Part shown: one piece after another, positions 23,835 through 34,821 of the stretch | How positions within the stretch are numbered: position 1 is the stretch's first letter | Layout: every line of letters begins with the position of its first letter | Origin: Corallium rubrum | Lineage: Eukaryota; Cnidaria; Anthozoa; Scleralcyonacea; Coralliidae | Length of the DNA stretch: 64,000 nt | Assembly: GCA_964035015.1 (NCBI GenBank) | Contig: OZ035998.1 | Location: 41,341,531 to 41,405,530 of the forward strand | Direction: 5' to 3' | Program-made: the position numbers and the translations under genes | Notes under the pieces: model-generated | What the model was told of the DNA's origin: nothing | The model's database searches: none | What the model saw: only the letters and a program-made list of their open reading frames with translations

Positions 23835-24053
23835 CAATCTCGTTCCCAGAGCTCACGTTCCCCTTACCCAGCGGGTGGGAAACAAGAGGCTCTGGGATAA
23901 TCCGTTCACGCCATCACAGGATTCTTGTTATCTGGAAGAAGAGCTATATAGAGTTCACTGTGTTCATCAGCCAATGAAATATCGATGTGAAACGGATTAT
24001 CCCAGAGTCTCTCGTTTTCCGGGTGGGGAACGTGGGCTCTGGGAATGAGATTG
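23835..24053. mobile_element. MULE-like MITE, 9-bp target duplication
   Basis: About 75-base arms begin CAATCTCGTTCCCAGAGC and end GCTCTGGGAATGAGATTG. Flanks GCGTTCAGG (23826-23834) and GCGCTCAGG (24054-24062) form a 9-base duplication with one mismatch. Long arms and a 9-base duplication are the Mutator-type signature. Confidence 0.8.
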
Positions 24054-24059
24054 GCGCTC

Positions 24060-24580
24060 AGGTAGACCCACTTCACTGGACATGAACACCATTGTGCCCC
24101 TCACCCTCAATAATTTTCAGCTTCTGCTTCCCATGCACATGCAAATGTAAATGACATGTATACACATGGTAATTTACTCGAACAAAAGTATTGAGTGTGT
24201 ATCAACACCTATCAATCAAGGAAAGCTAGTATTTTCAGATTGTCTGTTGATTATATTTTTATACAGAACTATCAGATTAGTTAGTGAACTATGGTAATGG
24301 CAATTGTTATATAGTAAAATAGTAAAATTTACAATCGATTAATTGCTATTGAGACACTGATCACTATTGTGATACATTAATATAGTTTAATGTTATTGTT
24401 ACACCTCTAATGGGAATATATACATCTAATATATATATATATACTTGCTATTAGTCTGGTCAGTGTAGCTCCATGCACCTTAATCTATCATTAAAACATC
24501 TAAAGTATAAGGCACATAAAACCTCAAACACCTCAAGCAAGATGCAAACAGACATGAGCTTGCATTAGCTGTGGTAGTTT
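24060..24580. other. AT-rich interval, no gene seen
   Basis: Only short AT runs (near 24425). This lies between the FAM221A 5' side and the poly(A) signal of the next minus-strand gene. Confidence 0.5.
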
Positions 24581-24582
24581 GT

Positions 24583-24588
24583 GGTTTA
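24583..24588 (-). terminator. poly(A) signal for the exon at 24669
   Basis: TTTATT on the + strand, AATAAA on the coding strand, about 80 bases past the stop codon. Confidence 0.5.
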
Positions 24589-24668
24589 TTGATAAGAAAC
24601 TTCAAGATTGCAGAATCATCCTAATTGTTATGTAGAGGAAATTAGTCACAGTTTTGCAATGACTTCCT

Positions 24669-24857
24669 CTACCAAGCATTATATAAACTAGCTTCACGCT
24701 GCAGTAAAAGAGAGGAACAACTAATAAAGAATAAGACAAGAAGAAGGAAAACCATGGCTATACTAATGATGACGCTGCCAATGCGCTGAGATACTATTCT
24801 GGACAACTCACTATTTAATGTGAAGTTATCAACAACATGGATATTAGACATGAACTG
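24669..24857 (-). CDS. probable last exon of a single-pass membrane protein
   Basis: A TTCTTGAGTACAG|TTC acceptor precedes about 60 residues: a polar part (SNIHVVDNFTLNSELS), then a strongly hydrophobic stretch (IGSVIISIAMVFLLLVLFFI) long enough for one membrane helix, then a short tail ending at 24669. A poly(A) signal (AATAAA on this strand) follows about 80 bases on. The protein is not recognised, and the upstream exons (higher coordinates) are not assigned. A stand-alone 60-residue protein starting at the ATG is the alternative. Confidence 0.45.
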   Translation of the reverse strand, partial: QFMSNIHVVDNFTLNSELSRIVSQRIGSVIISIAMVFLLLVLFFISCSSLLLQREASLYNAW

Positions 24858-25021
24858 TACTCAAGAAATACGATTACTTTGGACTAACAAATATTTTGGA
24901 AATAATAACCTTTTTGCATTGCTGCTCACTCGATCAGATAAATTTAGAATGTCATAGATAAAATAATAATCGCTTAATTATAATTGTCGCTTGTTTTAAA
25001 TTGTTATTTTCAAATAAATAA

Positions 25022-25070
25022 TTCCCGAGCCCGGGCGTAGGGCCGAAGGCCCGGAGCCCGGGTGAGGGTG
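25022..25070. repeat. GC palindrome CCCGAGCCCGGGC...GCCCGGAGCCCGGG
   Basis: A 45-base GC-rich snapback around GGGCCGAAGGCCC in otherwise AT-rich DNA; centre of a decayed inverted-repeat element. Confidence 0.5.
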
Positions 25071-25479
25071 CTAATCTCGACACGCGTGGAGTCCATTTTA
25101 CACGCGTGTAGAAAAAGCAAGGAGGGGATTTTGAGTGATTTGAATATTTATATATTTAGTCCTTGGTAGGATGTTCAAGTTGCGCCGTAAAAATATGGGG
25201 GGACTGGTAACAATATGAAGCCGGAAATTGATTGGCTGACGTCAACATTTAAAATCATTTAGTGATCACGATAGCAAAATAAACCGTCTTTTAATATAGC
25301 GAAATCATTTATTGTTGACGAGAATCTCTGGATGGGAATAAAGAAAGTCACTTTTTGGATTAGTCAGTACATCTCTTTCGAAGTTACAGAAAGAAAAACT
25401 GAGGAAAAACTGTTTATTGTGAGTAAAATGGAAACTAAAAGAGGGCAGCAAGAATAAACTTGAAGGTATAAAATTTCCG

Positions 25480-26360
25480 TGCAAAGACTAAGTCATTTTT
25501 CATATTTTCTCGACCACTGTCCACTGAAAATATATTTTCGAATGAAAGTTTCCCTTTTGTTTCATCTTGAGAGATATCAATTTTATTACGTTGAGGGTTT
25601 TTGCTGTGTTTTGCTGAAGACGCCAATCTTTTAGGACGTGGTATATATGTTTTCCATATTTTTCTTGACCACTGTTATCTCTTTTTGAATGAAAATTTGC
25701 CGTTTGATTAATCAAAAACAGTCTATTTATACTGCCATATTTTTGTTTTCTCTTATTTCTGGTATTCAATCTCTTAAATAGATTCGCTAATTTGTTTTCT
25801 GTGGTGTTTTTCGACGTGTTTTCTAGTGTTTTTGACTTTGACGTTTAATATTAACAACATACTCTTTTGATTATTGATATGAACTTTGTCAATTTTCGCC
25901 GCTGTTTTTCCTTATTTTTGACTGAAACCTTACCTGTTACTTTTTCATGGCAATTTGATTGTACTGGTTTGTTTTTAGTTCTATTATACTTATAGTTTTC
26001 GAACTATTAATTTTAATACGTTGGTTTTTCTGTCATTGTGAAACAGACAAGGATGCCATTTAAACGCTTGCAAAATCTAAATTAAGATCACTTTGGCAAC
26101 GTCCATGTAAACAGAATATTACATTCATACAGATCGTAAACTAAGTTTTCCTTTTTGTTCAACTTTGCAATTCATGTAGTTGAAACAATTAGCCACTTTA
26201 GTCTTTGTAATTATCGTTTGCTTTTGCCGTGTCTCGCTGAGAATGCCATGCAGTGAGTCGGACGACGAGAACGTGACACATTTTTTTATCGTTTGTGTAT
26301 TTTCGAATAAAGATTTGTTGGTTTTTTTTTGCTTCATCTTGACAGTCCGATTTTACTGTA
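25480..26360. repeat. diverged tandem blocks, about 155-bp period
   Basis: Units share TTTTC-TCGACCACTGT, GAATGAAA(G/A)TTT and TTTCATCTTGA elements (25500, 25655, and weaker from 26240). No gene-like frame. Confidence 0.4.
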
Positions 26361-26598
26361 CTTTATTTACTTCGGTTCGATGACAGGGGTGTTATAATAT
26401 ATTAAGAAAAACTAATTGGATGCTTATTTGAAGAAAATTATCTATTAAAAGCGGGCGAGGGGTTGTTGCGTTCATGTATTTCTAGTATATATAAGATGTT
26501 AAAAATCTTGGTCTACACTATATTCATCTTTTCACACAGACCTCATTGCTGGTGGTGCTGGTGAGTCACCTGAACCCAAAAAAGCCCAGCCTGTTCAG

Positions 26599-26649
26599 CT
26601 CCCACAAAAGAAGACCAGTATCAGCTCCCACAAAAGAAGACCAGTAGCA
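26599..26649. repeat. 25-bp tandem duplication
   Basis: CAGCTCCCACAAAAGAAGAC is present twice in a row with a short spacer (AGTAT / AGTAG). Confidence 0.8.
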
Positions 26650-27141
26650 GTATTATATTTTGTCCCACATTAGATTTCGCCCCCTGTTAATTTTGTGCAT
26701 ACATTATTTCTACTGCAAGCTGCAGCATTTTCTAATAAGATTTTGTCTCCCTGACTCCGAGTAGTGAAATCTACTATAGTGGGTCACGTACTCACATTTA
26801 TAGTGTTTCAAGCTACTGTAGGCAGTAAGTTTATTTACTGATAGGGTTTAATAGGCTGAGATTTGAATTGAATAGACTCAATAATATACTATCCCTAAAA
26901 TACTGTAAAATTATAACAACAATTTAATACCTTCGATACTCAAGATACTGATCAATAGAAGCACATGCTGAAGAGTCTAGCTTTAAATGAACCCGCTCTT
27001 GCGCCATGGGTTTTTCAGAAGAAATATAAAGTCCTCCCAAGTCACAAACATTTCATTCAGTGACAACCACAGAACTGCATGGAAACAACCGTACACACGA
27101 CGCTGCACCGTAACTGTGTAATTGGTCGACCGCTGACCACA

Positions 27142-27427
27142 AGGAAGGAAGGAAGGACAAAGGAAGGCAAAGGAAGGAAGGAAGGAAGGAAGGACAAAGG
27201 AAGGAAGGAAGGAAGGAAGGAAGGAAGGAAGGAAGGAAGGAAGGAAGGAAGGAAGGAAGGAAGGAAGGAAGGAAGGAAGGAAGGAAGGAAGGAAGGAAGG
27301 AAGGAAGGAAGGAAGGAAGGAAGGAAGGAAGGATGGATGGATGGATGGATGGATGGATGGATGGATGGATGGATGGATGGATGGATGGATGGATGGATGG
27401 ATGGATGGATGGATGGATGGATGGATT
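27142..27427. repeat. (GGAA)n then (GGAT)n microsatellite
   Basis: About 190 bases of GGAA, with a few ACAAA interruptions at the left, switch abruptly at 27332 to about 95 bases of GGAT. Long open frames (SFLP, SIHP, DGWM repeats) are by-products. Confidence 0.97.
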
Positions 27428-27459
27428 AATGGAGGGGTAAAAAGGAAGCAATCAAGAAA

Positions 27460-28400
27460 AAAAAGAAGAAAGAAAAGAAGAAAGGACCAAAGTAAGCTAA
27501 ATTCTACTATACAAAGATACTTTGGTTCGAAATATGAAATGAACTGGATGAGTTTAACCGTCTTGGAAAGTGTTTGTCATGCACATTTACAGCTGTACGG
27601 TAAACCAAAACTCGATCGGAATTGCAGTGTTTGTGGTCTCTCAGTGGTCTCAAAATCATTTTCAAGTTAACGGTAGGGCATTTGTATTTATTTATTTTGC
27701 TGATTAGAATCAGTATTTATATATTCTGTAAACGCCAAGATCGGTTTAAAGTTTCAGTATTCCTTGAGCTTGTCCTTTATATGTTGTTTTCGCTTAACCT
27801 AAACAATACAGGTTCACGTTTTCGTGCTCGTCCAACCCATATGTCAGCTTAACTAAAGCTAACTTAAAACCCTACCTTAAGCTTATGACTATTATTAAAA
27901 ATAATCGTGGGCTTTGCCGATTTTCTTGGCGGTATTTCCAAATTTGCGACTGAAACGTTGTCTGTTCAATACTTCTTTCTGGAATCCGATCCTACTAAAT
28001 TGTTTTTATCTCAAACTCTGTTAAAAATGTTATTTTTGAGCTATTAACGTTTAATTATTGGGGGGGGGGGGGGCCTATAGTCCCCCTAGCCCCCCTGTTC
28101 CGCTGCCCTTGAGAAAAAGAATGTTTAGGGTAATTCCCGGAATTCTGGAAACGGGAAATTCCCTTCGTTCTTTTACTGTTCGTGCATCAAGTTACAGTCG
28201 ATCGTTCATTTTTTGTTGTAAAAAAAGATTATCTTGTCATCTCGTAGAAGCAAGAAAGTCATGGGAAACACAGAAAGTTCTGGGGTAAATTCTGGGGTAG
28301 GTTTGTAACAATATATGTCAATATCATATCAGTTGACGAAAGTCAAAACTTGTTTCAATATTACACGTCATACAGGATTAAAAGAATTTTACTTTTAACA
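27460..28400. other. AT-rich interval, no gene seen
   Basis: A-rich start, a run of G at 28060-28073 and scattered hAT-like G/C patches (CCCCCTAGCCCCCCTG); no supported exon. Confidence 0.5.
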
Positions 28401-28407
28401 CGAAATG

Positions 28408-28828
28408 AAAAATTGCTGTTGGTTTTGAAATAGTCTTTGTGAGCAAGCTTTCATGAAGCTGCTGTTGTTAATCTCGTAGCAAGTAGCAACTTGTAAATAC
28501 CGCACAACTCGCGCCGGACGAGCTATAAAGCTTGTTGATCATGACATTGTGACAACACTGTTATATAGATTGACAGACTGTTACTGGTTGAAGACATTAA
28601 AAAAATAACAAAACAACAAATAAAAATGGTTTTAATGACGGATTTTCTGCAACCAGTAACAGTCTACAATTTATATAACACTGTTGACATGAGCAACAAG
28701 CTTTATAGCTCGTCCGGCGGGAGTTGGGCGGCATTTAAGTTGCCACGAGATATTAACAACAGCAGGTTTATAGCAGCTTCATGAAAGCTTGTTCACAAAG
28801 ACTATTTCAAAACCAACAGCAACACTGT
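28408..28828. mobile_element. foldback element with arms about 185 bp
   Basis: Left arm (TGCTGTTGGTTTTGAAATAG...CAACCAGT) and right arm (ACTGGTTGCAG...CTATTTCAAAACCAACAGCA) mirror each other around a 50-base A/T-rich loop. Arms include TTTATAGCTCGTCCGGCG in both orientations. No ORF. Confidence 0.85.
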
Positions 28829-29219
28829 AGTTTTTGGCACTTTGTGTATAAGCTATTAAGCCATATACAGAAGAGTACTTCAAATATTCATAAAAAATCG
28901 TTCAATCAGAAGCACTACTAATTGCACCACGTCGGGGAGCTTGAAATCCTGGTGAAGTACGAGCAGAGGACTTGCACCATATTTTTCCAGTCCTTGGGCT
29001 GAAGATAATGATGAAAATACTAAAGAAAATACTAATGAACTTATAATTAACTTTCCTTTGTATTTGAAAACTGGTCAAGTCTTTGCTGTTGGCCTTTAAA
29101 ATTATTTAAAAATGGCAATGCTATAAATACATGCAGCTTTGCTAGCTTACATTGCAACAGGAATCTATTGACGGGATACACACAATTTTGTCGTATAATT
29201 GATATATATGAAACTAGTC

Positions 29220-30540
29220 TATCCTATCCCATCATCCCAGTCCATCATCCCAGCCCATCATCCCAGTCCAATGAATCCATGATCAGTCCATCATCCCATT
29301 CCAATGAGTCCATCATCAGTCCATCATCCAATTCCAACCATCGTCCCATTCCAATGAGTCCATCATCAGTCCATCATCCAATTCCAACCATCGTCCCATT
29401 CCAATGAGTCCATCATCAGTCCATCATCCAATTCCAGTGAGTCCATAATCAGTCCATTGTCCCATTCCAATGAGACCATCATCAATCTGTCATCCAATTC
29501 CAATGAGTCCATCATCAGTCCATTGTCCCATTCCAATGAGACCATCATCAGTCTATCATCCCATTCCAATGAGTCCATCATCAGTCTATCATCCAATTCC
29601 AGTGAGTCCTTAATCAGTCCATTGTCCCATTCCAATGAGACCATCATCAATCTGTCATCCAATTCCAATGAGTCCATCATCAGTCCATCGTCCAATTCCA
29701 ACCATCGTCCCATTCCAATGAGTCCATCATCAGTCTATCATCCAATTCCAGTGAGTCCATAATCAGTCCATTGTCCCATTCCAATGAGTCCATCATCAAT
29801 CTGTCATCCAATTCCAATGAGTCCATCATCAGACCATAGTCCCATTCCAATGAGTCCATCATCAGACCATAGTCCCATTCCAATGAGTCCATCATCAGTC
29901 TATCATCCACTTCCAATGAGTCCATCATCAGACCATAGTCCCATTCCAATGAGTCCATCATCAGACCATCATCCCATTCCAATGAGTCCATCATCAGTCT
30001 ATCATCCAATTCCAATGAGTCCATCATCAGACCATAGTCCCATTCCAATGAGTCCATTATCAGCCGCATTGTCCCATTCCAATGAGTCCATCATCAGTCC
30101 ATCGTCCCATTCCAATGAGTCCATCATCAGACCATCGTCCCATTCCAATGAGTCCATCGTCCCATTCCAATGAGTCCATCATCAGACCATCGTCCCATTC
30201 CAATGAGTCCATCATCAGTCTATCATCCAATTCCAATGAGTCCATCATCAGACCATCGTCCCATTCCAATGAGTCCATCATCAGTCCGCATTGTCCCATT
30301 CCAATGAGTCCATCATCAGTCCACATTATCCCATTCCAGTGAGTCCATCATCAGTCTATCAACCCATTCCAATGAGTCCATCATCAGTCTATCATCCCAG
30401 TCCATCAACCCAGTCCATCATCCTAGTTCACCATTCCCAGTCCAAAATTACCAGCCCATCATCCTAGTTCATCATCCCAGCCCATCATCCCAGCCCATCA
30501 TTCCCAGTTCATCATTCCCAGCTCTACCATCATCCCAGTT
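29220..30540. repeat. 33-bp minisatellite (TCCAATGAGTCCATCATCAG type)
   Basis: Units TCCAATGAGTCCATCATCAG + (T/A)CCATCGTCCCAT and variants, with shortened and fused units; 11-codon periods leave several frames open on both strands (SNESIISPSSH, MDSLEWDDGLM). Edges grade into simpler ATCCCAGTCC repeats. No promoter, signal peptide or splice context supports translation. Confidence 0.95.
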
Positions 30541-30649
30541 CATCATCCCATTCAATCATGCCAGTCCGCTATCCCAATCCACACTGGATACCCACGCTGG
30601 GTATGTTTCTCTCACAACGCCAAACATGTAGATTTTCAAGTGATTATTT

Positions 30650-30843
30650 AAGACTGGTATTTAGAAGGATGTGGACGTTCCGGACAAAAGCACCAAATTT
30701 CTCTCACATGTTAAACATTGTCTTAGCTTTCCATTTTTGATAGGAACCACTATCTCCAAATACACCATGGCCGCAATTTTAGATTTCAAGATAGATATAC
30801 CATGTAAAAACCTCGATATACTAATATTAGCTTTCAGTCGATA
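30650..30843 (+). CDS. candidate terminal exon containing DVDVPDKS
   Basis: After a GGTATTTAG acceptor the frame reads DVDVPDKSTKFLSHVKH, SFPFLIGTTIS and LDFKIDIPCKNLDILI and stops at 30843. It is clearly related to the minus-strand ORF at 33378-33597 (DVDVPQKS, FFIGTVTS). Unrecognised; may be host or element coding sequence. Confidence 0.35.
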
Positions 30844-30996
30844 AAGATCACAAAACATATGTATACAGTTTGAAAAAGCAGTTGATAGTCTTAAAAAATA
30901 AATAAAAACAAAATACTGTTAAACAACTAGCATAGTCGCTAAAAATACGTCGTGATTGCTGTATCTATTTCAACTGCAAACGTGACGGTATAATTC

Positions 30997-32590
30997 TTAT
31001 CGCACAGCGTTGTACAAGTAACTCATGGCCGTTTTACTTCTCACAGTGACAACTGCACAGAGTTCAGTACATTTCCAACCTAACTTTTTATATGCACACC
31101 TAGCGTCACCCTTGTATTGACTCTTGCACCTCCAGTCAGACCACCATCTTCTACTTTTGGCTTGCTCCATCAAGAGTCCAGCCCCAATCTTCTGGAGTAG
31201 GTACATGTTCACTCTTGCACCATATTCCAGCTTGGTATGCACTGTTGCAGCACTCAAAGCGAGTTGCATCCTAGGTTGGGAAAGTGTGGTTACATGTTAC
31301 AGGTCACTAGCTTTATCATGCAGGATAACGGTAAAGCTTCCAGTAGCTGGAAAAATGATCATGACTCAGTATCAATCTCGGCTACCTGCATGAAGTGCCA
31401 TTTAAGTAAAGGTACGTGTTACATCTTCATAGCAGTTGCATGCCTCCCATACAGATTTCTTGCCTTTTTCAAAAATTACGGACGTGGTATCACATCCAAT
31501 GAAACTATTTCTTATATATTGTTTACTTTGCAGACGTTCTTGTGTCGTACGTACGTTTAAACTTCCTCAAAAACGTCTGCGAAGGTGACTATAAGGTTTT
31601 TTTAGATAACATTAATGTGATGATATGTAAAATTTCTGCCTGTTCCACCCACAAGTGAATCAGCAGTCTGGTGTCTGCTTGCCTTCCTCGTGATTGCATG
31701 GGTTCATGGATCGATTGCATGGTTCTTCGAAGAATAGCTGCATGCGTTACCAGACATGCATGATAACTCAATTTCTTTGTCTTTAGAGCAATCCGCGGCA
31801 GCAATCTTTTGGGAGATAAATCCAAACAGTTCCTGTTTGTTTGATCATGTAATGAATTAAATCCATCTAATGTATTAAACGTATTGTTACCCACAACCTT
31901 TTTCCAAACGCCCTCAGTCCTCGTTTTTCTCTAGCAGATTATTTGATGCTACTAGGAATGTATGTGTCCCATACTCGTGAGTCAAATGTCACAATGTTGA
32001 TAGTGAAGAGCAAGTGTGTACTACAGCTTTACTTCAATTAAGCCAAGGAGCATCATTCTCAGTATCTTTAGCAAGAACGCTCAGCAGATTAGATTCTTTT
32101 CCTAAGCGCAATTTTCCACTATCAGATAGTGAGGGTGGAAAAAGGTACATGGTTTTCGTGGCTGAAAAATGTACTCGTGCATGTCACTCAACCTGAGAGG
32201 TTTGAGAATAGAGCAACATGATTCTTGAGTACAGAGATTTTGCCCGCCTGTTTTGTCTTCACTCTTAGCTGTGGTAAACTGAAGAGATAAAAAACACTTT
32301 TTAATTTGGCTCATGAAACTGATAGAGCGGGTGCCATCAGTTACCATTTTTTTTAGTATTTAGCAAACGTCGATTCCTATATATACTGTGCGTTTTAACC
32401 ACAGATTCATTCAAAACATTTCGTGTGTCTAGACACACAGTTGCTTGTCACTGTCGGCGACAATAAAAGGATTTTCCAGGTCAGTGATAACTCTTGAGCT
32501 AGGCTCACAGCCTGCTCCTTGAAACTTTTCTGTGTAGAAAATCCTTGCTCATGATAACCAGATTCTTTGTCTTCTAGAAAGCTTTTCTTT
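30997..32590 (-). pseudogene. decayed coding remnant of a multi-copy transposon-type protein
   Basis: Read along this strand with frame changes, homologous-looking blocks appear in the order of a large cnidarian repeat-protein family: a FKEQAVSLAQELS block (about 32.5 kb), an FFHPH...LAKDTENDAPW block, HLTHEYGTHTF, NKQELFGFISQKIAAADCSK (about 31.8 kb), a QADTRLLIH block (usually EEADTR), FLKKARNLYGRHA, then PTPEDWGWTLDG and WRCKSQYKGDARCAYKK with KCTELCA, the last a tesmin-like cysteine motif with several cysteines lost. At least six in-frame stops and several frameshifts break it. Identification rests on pattern memory of that family, so the family name is left open. Confidence 0.6.
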
Positions 32591-32610
32591 TTTTTTGTGA
32601 ATAGAATTTG

Positions 32611-33066
32611 TACCCTATTACCCCGCATATAAGCGCACTGCAGATAAAGGCGCATGCGCTTATATCCGAATATAGGCGCATGCGCCTTTAAACCGCCAAA
32701 ATTTGCGAGTTAGACAGACATGAACAGAACACCTTTTTTAATGATACAAATACTTTTTGTTTTAAATTATCAACATTGTCTATTATAAATTGTAGTTATA
32801 TGGTTAATGATGATAGTTATTGTTTTTGGTTTATTCGTCTGAGGTATTCATAATACCATTAATATTTTGCACTATTAAAAAGGATGCGCCAATTCTCGTA
32901 CCCAGACCCCATGCGCGTAGGTCTGGGTACGAGAGTCGGGTGCGCCTATAAGCGAAATTTTATAGGCGCATGCGCCTATAAAACGTCAATTTTTACACCA
33001 AAATTTTTTCAAAATTCCAGAAAATTCGCTTATAGGCGCTGCGCTTATATGCGGGGTAATAGGGTA
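32611..33066. mobile_element. mariner-type MITE with CCCTATTACCCCGCATATAAGCGC ends
   Basis: TACCCTATTACCCCGCATAT at the left and ATATGCGGGGTAATAGGGTA at the right, TA at each border. The inside is full of AGGCGCATGCGCCT palindromes. It caps the upstream side of the decayed coding remnant. Confidence 0.85.
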
Positions 33067-33377
33067 TGCAGCTTAAGGTCGACGATTTGCATATAAAATA
33101 ACGGCAAACAAAATTATATTTCTATCTTCTGCCTAGAGTAACTTATACTAGCCGCATTAAGTAATATTCTCATCCACATTTAATCTGAACTCAGCCCAAG
33201 TTTACCAGATTGTCTAGATTAGTCTTTGTAGTATAACTTATCATTCCACAAATTTACAAAAGAAATATAAGCAATAATATAGTAACTGTTGTAATTTTTA
33301 CTCTAAAAATGCATGTTTATACACAAGATTTGTGAACTTGCTGTTGCATGGCTCAGATGGGTTTTTACATCAGACAG

Positions 33378-33597
33378 TCATCTGCATGACTTATGTTGAA
33401 AATCCTGCATTCCGCATTCCATAACATATCTTAAAGAAGTCACGGTTCCTATAAAAAATCGATAGTCATGGCACTGGGCAGCATGTATTAAAACTTTGTC
33501 GCTTTTTTGCGGAACGTCCACATCAATTTGTTGAGCTGCCTGACTATTATGTAAACACAACATATTGTCAAAGCTATACCGTTTGCCTGGGTCACTG
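33378..33597 (-). CDS. candidate terminal exon containing DVDVPQKS
   Basis: A TTTGATTACAG acceptor is followed by DPGKRYSFDNMLCLHNSQ, QQIDVDVPQKSDKVLIHA and FFIGTVTSLRYVMECGM, then a stop. Partner of 30650-30843 in opposite orientation; the pair probably belongs to one dispersed gene or element. Not recognised. Confidence 0.35.
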
Positions 33598-33630
33598 TAA
33601 TCAAACAAACTATGGAATATGTTTTTTTTA

Positions 33631-34036
33631 GTGTAACGACATTGATTGTGGTGATGAAGTAACCCATAGACATATTAATCAAGTGGTGCAAAATACCAAT
33701 TGCTGTGAAAGAGATCGGCAATTAATACAGCATGCTCGAGCTGTTTTGACAGCAGAATCGAAATGGGTACGGCAAAACCTGCACCTGACGTGTTATGGCG
33801 AGCACGTTACATACAATTTTGTAAGTGGAGCAAGAACAAATCAATACGTCGTGCAGTTCAATGGGAAAGGCGAGATTTGCAATGACTGGGCAGAGAAAGG
33901 ATGGAAACTATGGGCGAGGGATACATTGTCTTCAATCTGGCAATTCGCAAAGGAAGCTGTTGGCATGATAAAAGGAGTGGCTTCTTTGGCTTCCATTGGA
34001 GGAAAGGCTTCATCCGGCGCTCTCACTTGGAAATAA
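33631..34036 (+). CDS. last coding exon of an unrecognised gene, 134 residues
   Basis: A strong acceptor (TATGTTTTTTTTAG) opens a frame that runs without a stop to TAA at 34034-34036, with AATAAA about 100 bases later. The start is cysteine-rich (CNDIDCGDEV, NTNCCERD), then AESKWVRQNLHLTCYGE, VVQFNGKGEICNDWAEKGW and an amphipathic glycine/serine-rich C-terminus (KGVASLASIGGKASS). Five cysteines lie in the first 100 residues, which would fit an extracellular domain, but no signal peptide can be checked because upstream exons were not found. Codon use and clean frame argue for a real gene. Confidence 0.55.
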
Positions 34037-34137
34037 TACAACTTTCGTGCATTCTTATGTTTGTTTTCCTTTTTCAAATACTTTCCAAGTAGCTTAATTT
34101 GTTAAAAGACATGCAGTGATTTGATTAAAAAATTTAT

Positions 34138-34143
34138 AATAAA
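34138..34143 (+). terminator. poly(A) signal for the gene ending at 34036
   Basis: AATAAA about 100 bases past the stop codon. Confidence 0.55.
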
Positions 34144-34201
34144 AATAGGCACGGTTGAACGCATATATTAAACAAAAAGAAAACATTTTCCGTGTTTCTA
34201 T

Positions 34202-34643
34202 AAAGTTTTATAAAATAACAGGTATGCTACGCACGCTCTGATTGGACGAGAGCCATTTTCACTCAGAGTACAGAGACACGTTTGACGTCATTTTCATTTT
34301 ATATTGTACAACGCATGCTCTGTTTGGTTAAATCTCACGCAATCACTGGCGTATTTATTTGATTACGCCATCATTCGTCAGCTGAGTCTCGGTCACTTTG
34401 GTGGCTTCTCCTTGGTTTTTTACCTCGTAAAACGGTTAGTTATTTTATAAAACAAATAGAAAATCGCTTTTGTGACTCTGTACTGTGATACAAACACGAT
34501 TGACGCAATTTCAACCGGAAAAAATGTGAAAACACTCGGCTTCGCCTCGTGTTTCCACTGGGCATTTTTTCCGGTTGAAATCACGTCATTCGTGTTTGTA
34601 TCACAGTACAGAGATACGCAAGCGATTCTCTATTTGTTAATTA
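34202..34643. mobile_element. MITE family 'CTACGCACGCTCTGATTGG', diverged copy 3
   Basis: GCTACGCACGCTCTGATTGG leader, then hairpin arms CTGTACTGTGATACAAACAC / GTGTTTGTATCACAGTACAG around CACTCGGCTTCGCCTCGTG. Leader and loop are conserved with copies 1 and 2 while the arms differ. Confidence 0.75.
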
Positions 34644-34821
34644 GCATAAATTTACAAGTTTCTATCACAAATCCTTGAATTTCATTGGCTATCGCAGGAG
34701 TTACTATCCGCCGATAAAAACCTCTGGCGTTAAGCCAATGAAAAGCCTTTTAGCGAAATTAACCAATGACAACATGAGAGCAATGATCATTAGAGTCAGC
34801 GGTTATTCTGTTAAGCAACAA

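Noticed and set aside
24841-24900. Missing first coding exon of FAM221A (a frame ending LEY before an AG)
   Set aside because: No GT donor in the required phase; the site works better as an acceptor for the membrane-protein exon.
26541-26672. Possible + strand exon (DLIAGGAGESPEPKKAQP) after a CACACAG acceptor
   Set aside because: Contains a 25-bp tandem duplication, has no donor or partner exon and no recognised family; too weak to list.
27053-27451. SFLP / SIHP and DGWM repeat proteins
   Set aside because: By-products of the GGAA/GGAT microsatellite.
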